From: Cryptomeria japonica
Lineage: Eukaryota; Streptophyta; Pinopsida; Cupressales; Cupressaceae
Direction: 5' to 3'
Assembly: GCF_030272615.1 (NCBI RefSeq)
Contig: NC_081414.1
Span: 819,550,396-819,614,395, forward strand
DNA length: 64,000 nt
Each line of letters opens with the position of its first letter. The stretch's first letter is position 1. Below, piece after piece: positions 1-12,110 of this stretch. The notes under the pieces are model-generated. The model searched no databases. It saw only the letters and a program-made list of their open reading frames with translations, and had not been told where the DNA came from. The position numbers were made by a program, and so were the translations under genes.

Positions 1-1023
1 CTTTAAAATTTCCATATACTGTGTTTTAAGTTTTTTCTCCACTTCAAATTCAACATTGGTCATACCAAATTGCATTACCCAATTCCCAGTTTCTTCTAGC
101 TCATCCTCAATTCTACTTTTCTCCACAAATACACTTTTGAATGAAATTTTGCTCCAATCTTTAATGTTGTTCTTCAGGAACTGAATTCTTTTAACAAATT
201 TAAAGCTAGGAGACCCAGAGTAGATATTACCTTCATTCCACCATTCTTTCAGATTGTCAAGAAACCTCTCATCCTGCCACCACATGCTCAATACTTTGAA
301 GAGATTCTTCTTGTTGCGAGTGTCCTGAGCAATGGATAGGGATATTGGCAGATGATTCGAACCAATTTGGGGGACAATTTCAGTTTCCAATGAATAATTG
401 CAACTAATCCACCTCTCACCCACCAAAAACCGATCAAATCTTTTAGATATATTGGCAAAGTTTAGCCTCCTATTAGTCCATGTGAATTTACCATTCTTAG
501 GAATGATATCGATCAGCTTGCAATTCGCTACAAAATCTCTAAAATCCTCCATCACTTTTGAAGGTTTTCGGAGACCTCCCACCTTCTCATCAATGTCTAA
601 AAGGGTGTTGAAATCTCCAGCAGCTATGACCATATCCATTTCTAACGCCTTAATTTGGTTAGTGATTTCATTCCAGACTTTCATTTTTTTCTCTGTCTTG
701 ATAGGACCATAAATATTGAATAACGGGTAGGAGAGGTTTGATTGTTTACAGACAATGGTGAAGGCCATCCAATGGTCAAATGAAGCAATAGGATGTACAT
801 CAATTTTGGAAGGGTTCCACAAAATTCTCAAACCCCCAACCACGCCTCTGGCATCCTGAAAAATGCCTTCCCATTTGAAACAGTACTTGATGAACTCAAC
901 TGCCTTATCCTTACTTAGCTTTGTTTTTTGTAGAATGAATATTTTTGCATCAATCTTGGCCAAGGTTCTCTTGACCAAGCATTTTTTGTCAGGGGCCCTG
1001 ACATTCCAAGAAATAATCCTCAT
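1..1023 (-). pseudogene. LINE ORF2 N-terminus: AP-endonuclease-like domain, partial
   Basis: An open frame runs from an ATG at 1023 to the window edge (341 codons, no stop). It begins with MRIISWNVR, the standard start of an exonuclease-endonuclease-phosphatase domain, and keeps GDFN near residue 145 and a SNHLPI block near residue 220. In active LINE endonucleases the second motif is Q-E-T and the last is S-D-H. Here they read QKT and SNH, so the metal-binding Glu and the catalytic-site Asp are both replaced. Each change fits a single G-to-A transition on the coding strand. The domain normally nicks target DNA to prime reverse transcription; this copy probably cannot. The ATG was chosen because the conserved domain starts there. 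Confidence 0.85.
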
Positions 1024-1189
1024 TGTCCCCCAAGGGAGGAACCCCAAAGGAGGCCTTTCCTCCCTTGGAGAGATTCAAAAAATTTAACATACTTACAATA
1101 GCCTTCTCATTTGCCCTTTGCTCCCTCACTGTCGTATGGCTTCTCCTCCCTCTTGTGCATTTTGCACCCCCAAGGATGGTATTGGCCGA

Positions 1190-2243
1190 CTAACTGATGC
1201 ATTTGGGATCTACCAAATTCAACTCATCTCCATTATTGTCCGACTCCGATGCTTCTGATTCAGGTTCCTGAAGTGCGACCTCAACAGGGGGGGTTTCAAT
1301 TGGAAATATTTTCATATCATTGTTCATATCCACTGGGTTGTCTTGTGTTGTGTTCGCCATGCTTGCATCTTGTTTAAATTCATGATTGGTAAATTTAGGT
1401 CCCTCTAAGAGTACAGTTTCTGATCCCATTTTTTTCTCTTTTTCTTTACATACTTGTTTTTGTTTTCTGGGAGGGCGGCTAAAGGCCTTTCTCACAAATA
1501 ATCTGCATTTGTGTTAATTGTAAAAATAAACTTCCACATCTCGAACAAGCCCTAATTTCTTTTTCCACTTCAATATGTTGTTTCCATTCGCTATTCGCTA
1601 AAAGTAGTATCACCGAAGAGGGAATTGTCTTTACGGCAGCGATTTTGAGTCTGGCATAAGTATATAGGTCTCCCTCTATTATATCTTCATCAATTTCCAG
1701 TAGGGTTCCAAGGGTTCTTCCAATCTTTTCCAGGCTTGTCTCGCTCCAATATTTGATTGGTAAGTTGTACAGTCGGATCCATGCAAGTTTATCATATACA
1801 ACCAGCGTTGTGAGATCGAAATTCGGAGACCAGAGCTGCATATACACGGGGTGATTGTTCAAAAACAAGTTTTTGAGATACAAAACATGATTTCGTTCTT
1901 TTTCTTCAGGGAAAACTGCTACAAAGAAGCCTTTGGGCAGAAATTTAATCATTATGTGCTTCCCCCAATTTTTCTCGGTCCAGGAATCTATATCCTTCCT
2001 TGGTAATTTTGGTCCCACAATTTTTGCAATGATCGCATGACTCTCAAAGATCAGATTTTCATTATCAATGTCTTCAGTTAGGTCAATTTCATTGCCGTCG
2101 AGTGGCTTCTCCTTTTCTATGAAAGGGTGATGGATTAAACTATCTCCATTGTTTTCAGCGCCTCCTTTCGATTGCACCTCGCAAGGGGTTTCGGGATTAT
2201 TCCAGTCTACTTCCAATATCTTCCATTTCATAGGTCTTCGCAT
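1190..2243 (-). pseudogene. LINE ORF1 with DUF4283-like RNA-binding domain, frameshifted
   Basis: The frame from 2243 encodes an acidic N-terminus and then, from about residue 65 to 235, a DUF4283-like domain (IIAKIVGPKLPRKDI, WIRLYNLPIKYWS, GTLLEIDED, YARLKIAAV). This domain is typical of plant LINE ORF1 and related gag-like proteins and is thought to bind the element RNA. It is followed by CSRCG, the first half of a CCHC zinc knuckle. The frame is lost inside the knuckle near 1490 and continues in another frame to 1190 with a Glu/Asp/Asn-rich tail. I read this as one ORF1 broken by a 1-nt shift. It lies directly upstream of ORF2. Confidence 0.75.
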
Positions 2244-2340
2244 TCTTGTGTCTGCATCATCTTTGTACTACCCTTCTTGTGTGCTCCTTTGCTTCTCGCA
2301 CCTTTGTCTTTCACTCTGCCTTTCGCTCTCCATTTTGTTT

Positions 2341-3225
2341 TCAACTAAAGTCTCAACTTGCTGCTAAATTTGAAATGAAATATCTTGGCACAGTGAAACA
2401 CATTCTTGGGATGAAAATTGGAAGAGATAGAGTGAACAAAAAACTATAGCTAGGCCAAAGTAATTATGTGAATTCAGTTTTAAAGAGATTCAATATGCGG
2501 GATAGTAGACCATTATGTGTTCCTTTTACAGTTGGAACAAAGTTATCTGTTTTAGATTGTCTTACATCCCCTTCAGAGATGGAAGACATGAGCAGAGTAC
2601 CTTACCAGAGTGTTGTTGGAAGTTTGATGTATTCTATGGTCTATACTAGACCAGACATTGCCCAAGTCATAGGAGTTCTTTCTAGATATATGTCTAATCT
2701 TGGTAGAATTCAATGGGATGCAATTAAAAAGGTCTTCAAATATTTAAAGGGTACCTCAAAATATTTTGTATTTTCATGGTAATTTGATAGGAGACGAGAT
2801 TTCCATTGATATTCATGATTATGTGGATTCAGACAGGGCAAGTAATATTGATAACAAAAGATCCACTGGTTCTTATATGTTCACTTTATTTGATGGTGCA
2901 ATGAGATGGATGAGTAAGCAACAAGTTGTGTTTTCTTTATCTACTATTGAAAAAGAGTACATGGTAGCTACTCATGCTTGTAAAGAAGCGATTTGACGTA
3001 AGAGACTATGTTCAAATATTGGCATAAGACAAGGCACAGTGATAGTTTATTATGACAAAGTGTGATCTGCCTAGCTAAGAACTCAACATTTCATGCTCGA
3101 ACCAAACATGTTGATGTTTAGTATCATTTTGTCAAAGATACAGTCAAGGATGGCACGATGAACCTAGTTAAGGTAGAGACTTTGATAAATGTTGTAGATT
3201 CTTTAACCAAGGTTGTGAGCACATA
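2341..3225 (+). pseudogene. Ty1/copia pol fragment: end of RT and RNase H
   Basis: From about 2345 the translation reads LKSQLAAKFEMKYLGTVKHI, the copia RT region downstream of the YVDD site. It continues through VPYQSVVGSLMYSMVYTRPD (2610-2660) and a frameshift near 2780. RNase H follows with DYVDSDRASN, KRSTGSYMFT and STIEKEYMVATHACKEA (2820-2990), then the C-terminal block ending in VDSLTKVVS near 3220. A stop near 2447, the frameshift and a stop at about 2994 make it dead. No 3' LTR can be recognised after it. Confidence 0.85.
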
Positions 3226-3240
3226 TAATGGCCGGCTGTG

Positions 3241-3540
3241 TACTTCCTTTTATGACCACACCCCGCCCCTTCGAGTTGGGACCCTCCTCTCCAGGGGGAG
3301 GGGCCCGTGGCACCTACCTATTAGTCGGTATCATCCAGTCAAAAAAGGTAGGTTAGGGTGGGGTTGGGAAAGGCAGGTTGGGGTGGGAATCGAGAGAGCG
3401 GGGTAGTAGAATAGGTAGGGTAGGGTAGGGTGGGGTAGGATAGGTAGTGGTAGGAAAGGTAGGTTAGGGTGGGATGGGTAATAATAGTTAGGGTGGTTCA
3501 AATCGTGTTCTGAATCTATGGGTTTCATGGCTCCTAGCAA
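3241..3540 (+). repeat. G-rich TAGGG/TGGGG minisatellite
   Basis: From about 3340 to 3500 the plus strand is a degenerate run of GGTAGG, TAGGG, TTAGGG and TGGGG words, broken by short AT segments. It resembles a decayed telomere-type repeat but has no regular TTTAGGG register. Just before it, near 3266-3305, GGGACCCTCC and GGGGGAGGGGCCC form an imperfect hairpin. The block separates the two copia fragments. Confidence 0.6.
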
Positions 3541-3730
3541 TTAAAATATTATGTAGATACTCCCTTTGCTTTTGCAAGGTGTTTGAAAAGTGGGTGAATG
3601 TGAGGAAATAAGTGTCTCAACCTTGCATATGCATAAGGTTACTATTTTTAGAAATTTTCTATTTGAACACAGATTGGTCAAAAAATTTCCCCAAAAATGA
3701 AATTGCAGTGTATCGAGACACTTTCGTAAC

Positions 3731-5412
3731 GATTGCAAAGAAGAAAAGAAGAAGTTTGATTCTAATTCTGAGTCCCAGAAAGAAGATGGTGATGCATTTA
3801 TTGCAACTTTGGTCACTCATATAAGTAATGATGCATGGTTAATTGACTCGTGTGCATCTTTTCATATGAATTCCAATAGAAATTGGTGTTTTGAATATGA
3901 GGAGAATAAAATGTTTGACAATTGATAATGGCAATGAATTTTTCTCTAAAGATTTTGATAGATTCTATAAAGGTTGTGGCATTCACAAATAGAAGACAAC
4001 TCCATATTCTCTACAACAAAATGGAATTACAAACAGAATGAACAGGGCACTGATGGAGAAGGTTAGAAGTATGTTGAGTGGCGTCGGTCTAAAACAAAAG
4101 TTTTTGGTTGAAGTTGTTGTCATTGCTTACTACCTAATTAATAGGTCTTCTACAAAAATGTAGATGCAAGCATAGTCAGGTCATAAGAGTTCATTAAGAC
4201 ATCTTAAAGTTTTTGGTTGAGGCATATGCACATGTGCCAAAGAAGCGAACAAAGTTGGAGAGGAACGTTGTGAAATATATCTTCATCATATACAATTATA
4301 GTGTGAAAGGATACAAGCTTTGGGACCCTATTGCAAAGAAGGTAATACATAGAAGTGTTATTTTTAGAGAAACTAAGTCTCCTTTTGCTATAGTGCAGCC
4401 AGAAGAGAATAAACAAGAAGTTGTGATTCAATTTCCTTCTATGCCTAAAAGAGTTGAATTAAGACCCTTAAATAGGCAGGAAGTTGAGGAGAGATCATCA
4501 ATCTTTGAATCTTAAGAAGAGGAGGAAGAACTTCCAACTCAGCTTTTTTGAATGTCTACAAGACATAGACAACCACTTGAAAGGCATTCGCCTAATAATT
4601 GGAGATGTATTTTTGCTTTAAATACCAATGTGGATGAACCTACATCGATAGAAGAGGTGTTAGGTATGAATGATGCAAAATCCTAGAAGATTGTTATGGA
4701 AGAAGAAATGGAAGCTTTGAAAAAGAATGAAAGATACATGGGATCTTGTACTGTTGCCTGAAGGACGTAAACCTATTAGTTGCGAATGGGTGTTCAAGAA
4801 AAAGATCGGTTCAAATGAAGGTATTGAGAAGTATAAAACAAGGTTGGTTGCGAAAGGTTACTCTCAAGTTGAGGGTGTTGATCATGGTGAGATATTTTCT
4901 CCTATTGCAAAAATAACATGTATTAGGTTTTTGCTTTCTATTGCTATTGCTTATGATTTAGAGGATGAGAAAATGGATGTGAAAACTGTTTTTCTTCATG
5001 GTGATTTGAAGGAAGATATTTATATGACACGATTAGAGTACTATGTGGTAAAAGGTAAAAATAATTTGGTTTGTAAGTTGAAGAAATCTTTGTATGGCTT
5101 GAAGCAGAGTCCTAAGATGTGGCACTAGAAATTTGATACATATGTGTTGAGTTAGCGATTCGAGCATTTTAAATTAGAACATTGGGTGTATTATTATTTT
5201 GATGGTGATCATTTCTTATACATTGCATTATATGTCGATGATATGTTATTCATTCGTAAAGGGAAAGGTATGATTTCAAAACTAAAATCCCAACTTGCTG
5301 TTAAATTTGAAATGAAAGATTTTGGTCCAGTGAAACACATTCTTAGGATGAAAATTAGGACCAAGGATTTAATAAAGCATCCATATTATATGAAAGATCC
5401 TCATTTAGGCTA
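3731..5412 (+). pseudogene. Ty1/copia gag-pol fragment: gag tail, protease, integrase, N-terminal RT
   Basis: Copia domains appear in order. The gag-protease junction and protease start read DAWLIDSCASFHM at 3832-3870; the active site is normally DSGA, here DSCA. Integrase core pieces lie at 3905-4170 (LTIDNGNEF, QQNGITNRMNRA), with the integrase C-terminal segment in an open stretch at 4213-4515. RT follows at 4680-5400 (WVFKKKIGS, RLVAKGYSQVEGVDHGEIFSP, MDVKTVFLHGDL, KKSLYGLKQSPKMW, and LYVDDMLFI with the catalytic YVDD). Many stops and frameshifts interrupt it. RT stops abruptly at about 5412, shortly after the point where the fragment at 2341 begins; the two share about 25 residues of RT. 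Confidence 0.85.
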
Positions 5413-7200
5413 GTCCAAACCATCCAAGGCTACTACAACAAGCAAAGCACAAGGTGAATCTACCAAGGTTGCAACAAAGGAGCATGTAGAGAAGAAAAGG
5501 AAAAGAATTATGGAACAAAGCATGGCCATCACAATTGACACTAATAAGGAGAAAGAAAAACAAGATGAGCAAATACTATGAAGAAGAGTAAGAACAAGAA
5601 ACACAATTGCAACACAGAGAGATCCAGTTGTTGTAGATGTAGCACCAACACCACTGGCTCACAGCCCAACTCCTCCCCATCCTCTCACTCCACAAAATTC
5701 CCCTCTTTCTCCGCTATAAGGTCTCATTCCCTCTCATATCACCAATCTAGCATATTGTTTCCTCAACAATCTCCACTTGAAGGACAACCCATAGAAAAGG
5801 AATAGGCTAATGTGGAAGTTACATATACGAGTACGATTTAGGGTAGTATCTTTATCCAATCTAGGGCCACATTAACCTATTGAGATCGTTGCCGTTCTCC
5901 TCTTGCTTAGTCAAAGATAAGCTATCACACATCTCCATTACCAACTCAAAAGCAACCAACTCCTCCTAGGCAACTCAATCCACTAGTCATAAGTGGACAA
6001 ACTCTCATAATCTACTCAAGCCTATCTATATGACTCAGCAACATAATGCAATAAATGCAAAGTGTCTACCAATAAACATCACTAGACTTCTCAAGAGTAT
6101 TGAGTTTGTTACAATCCTAATCTGTCACGAAGAGAGCAACAACTCTTAACTACTATCATAGTTGATGCTTAGGGAGCAAGGATAACGCTAATAATTTCTC
6201 CACTAATAGATAAGATAGAAGGGAGCGTGCAACCTCAAGATGATTTAAGTACAAATGATTAACCTAAGTCACTATAGAAGAAGAGAGACACTTATTCACT
6301 GATTCAATAAGTAACATACTACATCAAATGGAAAAGAATGTGAAAAATAACGCAGAGCTCATGTAAGTGAGCTCAAAGATTGCATCAATTATTTGGTTGG
6401 TCTGATTGATACGAACTCCCCTACTCCTCCCATGAAGATTTCTTGATTAAGGCAAACAGATGCAAGTGGAATAATAGGGGCGACAACAACGTGGAGAAAC
6501 TTCTTAGAGGCACAAAGCAATAAGTTAAACGAGGAGGTTGTCCAATGCTATCACAATGCAAGTGATGAATCCAGTGTCATATTAGAGTATGAAGAAATCA
6601 TTAATGAAAGGCTTGCAACTTTGGAGAGTAACTTCAAGCAAATGACCAACGCCCCACTAAAAAACTACTTCCTAAATAGATAATTATAACTACCAATTTT
6701 GGATCCACATTAAAGTGGTATCAAGCCACCAAGAGTGAAATAAAGGCAATACAGTAGTGCAAGAGCAAATTTACAGTCAAGTGAGATGTTGCAATAGCAG
6801 AGTTTGAAAAATTTGTTGCGGCTATACCCTACACTTTCTAAGAGACTCCCACTAAGGTTGTCTACAAAGGTTATCATTAAAGAATTCATTAGATTTGTAA
6901 GGAGGCCAATTACAGAAAGTCGTATTGAAGAGCTCATGAAAATCTAAGATAATTGTAACATTTTCCGTGATTGAGGGCTAGAGATCAAAGAGGTGATAGA
7001 AGCAGCAAAGAAAACTCTAAATCTTCAAAAAGATTAGACTTCAATATACAATCACCCCTAATTCCCACATTATTCAAAGTTTCCTCAGTGAGTGTTCAAG
7101 GCCCAGTTTCTAACACAGTAAGTACTCTCTTCAAGGTGTCTTGATTCTTTTCCTCTTAAGTAATAAAAGGCATCGCCTATATTAGGGATTGATCCACTTA
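5413..7200. other. Decayed sequence of unknown origin, coding-like traces
   Basis: Just after the copia break the plus strand gives a lysine/glutamate-rich stretch (KEHVEKKRKRIMEQ and so on, 5430-5580) followed by a proline-rich one (VVVDVAPTPLAHSPTPPHP, 5620-5690). This could be the remains of a retroelement accessory or gag-like protein. Stops are frequent and no domain can be named. The rest to 7200 is AT-rich with no supported gene. Confidence 0.3.
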
Positions 7201-8880
7201 ATGTAAATCTTTTTAACTAGTAATTGTATATTTTTACAAATCGTATTATAATCATGCGTCCAGGCGACAATTTTTTACTTAAGCCGGCCTGTCTAGGTGA
7301 CAATGCTTAGTTGCGTTGTCAATGTATTGATTTGCCTAAATCGTACAGTATTTTAAGGTATGTATGTGATAATTTCTATCAACTCCAAGGCATATCACAT
7401 TCAACACACAAGTTGTGACAAGCTTCACATATAAGTCCAACTCCACCGTTGATTGGAAGAATTTGTATAATTGTTTCAGCACAAAACCAGCTCAACAAAG
7501 CTTCTGCAACCAGCACTGTGTCGTAGTTAATTGACTGTCTCCCATTTGTTGCAAGAAAGCATCTCATCTGACAAGCATCTTGGTTCTAAGAGATTATAAC
7601 CAAATTTTATTCTTTATCAATTGCGTGTACATGCCAGATATGTCACCACGTTCCCTATTGTAGCATTGCTTACACAATATGCTGATTACAAAATACTTGC
7701 AACTAGTTTCAGTGTACTCCTTGTCTATCACACTATTCAGTGGCAACAATACCCATGGTAATCACCCAAGCTTTTTGGTGCTTGAATTAAACTTGTATTA
7801 GCCAATTACAGTTTTCAACAACTAGCATGTGAAGTGCTTTCCTTCGTGGCCACATCTGAAAATTATTAATTTTTCGTTGGTCTTATTTGGTTAGCCATTG
7901 AGTTCTGCACCCTCACTGTTATCAAAATATATCATCAATATTCTCTGTCGGGGGTAAAGAAAAATTGATGTCATATATGGACAATCAAAGACTTCCCCAG
8001 CAGTTTAACAAAATTAAATGTAACATGAAAGTACATATGGAAGCACAAGTGCAATATAATTGTTCTAGAAGTGGATGAACGTGCTCTGTCAATTCTAAAA
8101 AAGGAATTGCTTTTCAGCCCAAAGATTTGAAAAAGAATGGACTGGCTGTGATAAATATATAGTTAGATAACTAAATGAGATTATTTCTTATAATTGCTGT
8201 ATCTTAGCCTTACTTTTCTCCTACGGTTCGTTTGTTTTGATGCAAGATAATTCACCTTTTGTAGAAAGACAGGACTAGATTAAGAGTACGTTAAATTTTT
8301 AAAAGCAAGATAAATTCCAAAACACATCGTTGGCAATTTAAAAAAGCATATCATTCTTCCATTGCAATCAATTAACAAACGCTCAATCAATTTGAGAAAT
8401 ATCCTGGTGTTCTTGATTTGTGAATTTGGCACATTGAACAAACCTTTGTTCTTTCCTCAAAATAATGTCTCAGTTCTTCCAACTATACTAGTTATATACA
8501 GGATAATTATTACAACCGAGTGTACTCCGATTGAGCAAGAAGAAAATTTGGAATTCAGATTACATAACAAGTTAACAAGATGTGATTATGAAAATGCCCA
8601 AACATTTTAAGCACTTCCAAAAACCAGATAGACAAGATACTTCCATCTGTGATCACTTTACAACCAACTTCCAATTTTTCAACCAGAAAACCCAGCTTTC
8701 ATAGCAAAAGATAAGGTAAATCATTCGACGACCTGCCTACAAAGTATGCAATCCTGATAGGTAGGTGCAAACAAACAATATTTTGTTTTTAACAAACAGA
8801 AATGTAACTGTGATCGATTTGTGGCCACAAAATTTCCAGAAGCAACACACTAATTTTCCACATGTAGGTCATCCTGGACC
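7201..8880. other. No recognisable gene
   Basis: AT-rich sequence downstream of the bZIP gene on the minus strand. I see no coding domain, RNA gene or clear repeat. Short open frames here lack codon bias or any family resemblance. Part of the right-hand end may still be transcribed as 3'UTR of the bZIP gene. Confidence 0.4.
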
Positions 8881-9214
8881 ACAATAGGCATGAAGATAAA
8901 TTTACAGGGTGGTGTGCAAATCCTTGCAAGCTTTCTCTTGCTTAGCAATGAAATCGGAGGCTCCCTTCCCATGCTGAAACCTCACAACTTGTAGCTTTGC
9001 CCTGTTCAGTATACAAGTATAATGCTCCACAAGAATCTTCAATATAGAAAATGCTAGGCCCCTCCTCAGGTACCGATCTCATCATCAGTTACTCAAGGCT
9101 ACACAACTTATCAGTTTGAATTGAGATACAAAAATATTACAGGTGCACTAATGGAACTGAGTCATGAAGGACAGAAAAATTATAGAAGTATGTATGCTTT
9201 TCTACAAATCCACT
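8881..9214 (-). other. Candidate 3'UTR of the bZIP gene
   Basis: Sequence directly downstream of the proposed stop codon at 9215, read on the minus strand. It has T-rich stretches and stops in all frames but no clear AATAAA signal that I could pin down. An acceptor-like CTGAACAG at about 9002-9009 followed by a short open frame to about 8908 could be a spliced UTR exon. I see no reason to call it coding. Confidence 0.35.
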
Positions 9215-9316
9215 TCAAAAAGGAGCAGAGTGGAGCCTTTTAAGGGGATCCTTGAGCCTTCTAAGAGGATCCGTTGGATCTAGTAGTGATAGAGGTGGCG
9301 GCATTTCTGCCATGAA
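9215..9316 (-). CDS. Proposed terminal exon of the group A bZIP gene
   Basis: On the minus strand a pyrimidine-rich acceptor (TTTTTTCTGTGACAG) opens a 34-codon exon: residues FMAEMPPPLSLLDPT, then DPLRRLK and DPLKRLHSAPF, then TGA. Group A bZIP proteins of the ABI5/AREB3/DPBF type end in a short exon with a PPP..DP linker and a basic LRR-x-x-SAPF-like tail, and this exon fits. Exon 2 ends in phase 0 and this exon starts in phase 0. Joined, Met361 falls exactly one heptad after Leu354. RLHS is an R-x-x-S site, as used by SnRK2/calcium-dependent kinases. GATCCTCTTAGAAGGCTCAAG is a 21-nt tandem near-copy of the next 21 nt, which gives the doubled DPL(R/K)RL. Linkage across 51 kb is inference; a tiny extra exon in between is possible. 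Confidence 0.6.
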   Translation of the reverse strand, partial: FMAEMPPPLSLLDPTDPLRRLKDPLKRLHSAPF

Positions 9317-11480
9317 CTGTCACAGAAAAAATAATTGTCAATAAAATATCAACCTACATAAGCAAAATATGAATAATGAGAAACAACTTATTGTATGCAT
9401 TTAATGAACAAGTATGTATTGATGTTTCAATTACACTTCTGAGCAAATAGTGATTTCTTAAAGCAAGTTACCATATCTACAGTAAGAGGTCTCTAACAAA
9501 TTATGGATGAAGTATCTAGTATTTAAGAAAAATAAGGAAAACACTGGGGTCAGGATAAGCACAAATCACATAACTTAGACTAGTTATTACACTGATAAAT
9601 GATATAAAGATCCAGGTGGCAATTTGAGAAATAATACGAAAAAACAAGTAGGACAACCTTAGCAAAGGCATCATTCCTTTAACGTTGACCAGAGTTTTAC
9701 TTTGATTTTTATCACATTGGAAAGTTAGGTCATGCTCGGCAATAACCAAAAAGGTTCCCATGGCCATCCATTTTGGCCAGAAAGTTTAACAACAAAAACT
9801 GTCCTAAGGACCTAGAAATCACGATCTGCAAAACTGTAGAAATTTCAAAATCTTCAAACTGGATCATTTAATTATGGCAGCTGTAGATGTCAAATATACA
9901 GTGTAACCCGGTTGTATTTATCAACAAAAATATATACTTAATGGATTTTCAAATTTCTATGTGAATCAATTCACATTCAGCTTACAAACCTTGCAAATCC
10001 TGTTGAGAAATAGCTATTAAGTGTTTGACATCCAAAAGTTAAATCAGAATATTGTAGTTTCATATCTCTTACAGAGTTGACTAGCTTCTCATAAACTATT
10101 CTCATTTTTTCAATAAACTTTCATTTACATTGCAGCATCCATGTGTTTCTAACTTTATTGGCTTCATTTCCAATCCCAGTTGCAATTAGAGATGTGAGTT
10201 TTTAAAAGCTCCAGGCATTTCAATTCCAATTCCCTTGAAACTCATTGTTTTAGAAAATAATTTCAACAAAAAGCAATGCCTTCCACTTAAGCATAGAGTA
10301 GAAAGGCAAGTCGTTGCAGTGAAATAGGACATACATGTACCAAACATGGGACTCGTGGAGATGCAGGTATAAGGTTACTGAATGCCATTTGAAATGATGC
10401 ACAGTTTTGAAATGTAAAACTTAGTTACCAGAAGATACAGTGACTAGAACAGAGCACATATCCTTGTACTGAAGTTTCCTTGTGGCTATGATGTGGGTTC
10501 ACTACTCTGACATAAAGGAGCATGTGGTAATAAAATATCAAGAAATATTGAACAAAAAGAAAAAATGATTTTATTTATTTACAGGCCTTCATATTACAAA
10601 CTGGTATTACATATTCCAAAAAAGCTATTACCCTATTTTAATTTTTACAATTCTATGTTCAATTGGCCACTGTCCCTCATAAATCAAGGTAACACACTTT
10701 GATACAGCAACATTACTTTTTCAACCAACATGTGCATCTCATGCAACAAATTGAGTATCCTATTTAATATCTCATACTTAGATTACATAAGAAGCTCCCT
10801 CCACTTCTTCTGGAATCACACAAAAAGGGACCATCTCAAAGCTTTTGATTGAGCTTGCATCCCAAACAGACAGTTACTTCATTTGTGCAACCCTTTTTGG
10901 TCCCCAATGACCTTTACTATCGCATGCTCTCTACTGTATTCCAATCACCTGAATCCTAAAATTTCTCATCTAATGTGTATTTATCTGTCTCCTCCCTAGC
11001 TTAACAGTCAATAAAGCTCACTCACTACCACATATCAAAAAGGACTTACATTAATGAAAGGAATTTATAATTCCACAATGATATCTCAAACAAGATACAA
11101 AATGAAGAGTCAATAATACTTACTTGCATGCAACAAACATGACTTGCATTAAACAAAACGTTGACTCATACAGAGATAATAACATCAAGCACAAAGCAGA
11201 CTCTAAAAACAATTTTGTCAGTGATTAAAAATTATCACAGCCAGTAAGGCCTAAATCCTTGACTTTAGGTTCTAATTTCCAATGCACATGATTCCATGGC
11301 TTTATTCTCAACTTTCCCTCCAAAAACATGTCAATTGTCCTTTGTAGCTTGCATATCTTGAACAGTACATGCCCCAAAATGTCAACTTTAGAATACAAGT
11401 CAGCATTAGCCACCAAACGAAACTCTATAAACAGAAGTCACTCAGTTAGTGGCCACAGTAATTAATGCACATCAGCCTTC
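9317..11480. other. AT-rich intron sequence, no feature seen
   Basis: No coding domain, LTR signature or tandem repeat that I can support. Short open frames (for example 9516-9767 on the minus strand) look random. Confidence 0.4.
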
Positions 11481-11489
11481 TACCCTAAG

Positions 11490-12110
11490 TTACTGGTTCC
11501 AGTTCAGGTGTGGGTACGGGTATCAGAAACCAGTTTATATATATGTCTGTACATATATATAGTATAGAATAATGATACTAATAATTGCCAACGATAAAAT
11601 TATTTAAATAACTCATAATTTGCAAAAAATGAAAATACTGGTAAGTTCATAACTAAATGATTTATCAAATGTCAATACATAAAGAAAATTGCAATCAATA
11701 TTTAATTAATAATCTTCATATTGATATTCATAAAAAGCATCTTAGTCTAAGATTTGGTTCAATTTAACTTGAACCACAACAAGTTGGCCATTTACTGTAC
11801 AAGCTGCTTCATCTACAGATATTTTCTGGCAAGTTGTGCAACAATAATGTCCAAGTCAACACACTTAAGGGTTAGAGTGAAAAATTATATACAGAGGCAT
11901 TTTTTTTATAAAAAATGTTCCAAAAAAATAACTTTTCTCCTGTTTTTTTTGGGCAGTCCTTGGGTCCCCCTGGGTTCTTCCCAGGTTCGCCCAGGATCCC
12001 TCCCGGGTTCCCTGTGCCTGTGAGGGAGCCCACTAGGCAACCCGAACCAGACCAGAACCCAAACTGTACCCACACAAGTACCCAGGGGTTTTTAGAGCAA
12101 TCAGGTAACT
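11490..12110. repeat. Possible small DNA element with GC-rich subterminal repeats
   Basis: A GC-rich stretch at 11955-12090 is dense in CCTGGGTTC, CCCAGG, CCCGGGTTCC and CCCACAC words inside AT-rich surroundings. The left side, near 11500-11525, carries the inverse words (GTGTGGGTAC). Facing GTGTGGGTAC-type words about 600 bp apart would fit a non-autonomous hAT-like element. I could not define exact termini or a target duplication. Confidence 0.25.

Larger units (their letters stand above)
1..2340 (-). mobile_element. LINE (L1-type non-LTR retrotransposon), 5' part, cut by window edge
   Basis: On the minus strand the order is a short leader, ORF1 (2243 to 1190) and the endonuclease start of ORF2 (from 1023), as in plant L1-type LINEs. 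The element leaves the window in ORF2, so reverse transcriptase and tail are not visible. Its upstream end meets Ty1/copia RT sequence near 2341, which suggests that the LINE inserted into copia sequence or that the two were joined by a later rearrangement. Both ORFs carry damage, so the copy looks inactive. Confidence 0.85.

Noticed and set aside
8908-9008. Short open frame after an acceptor-like site on the minus strand, possible extra bZIP exon
   Set aside because: It lies beyond the stop at 9215, has no family motif, and fits 3'UTR better.
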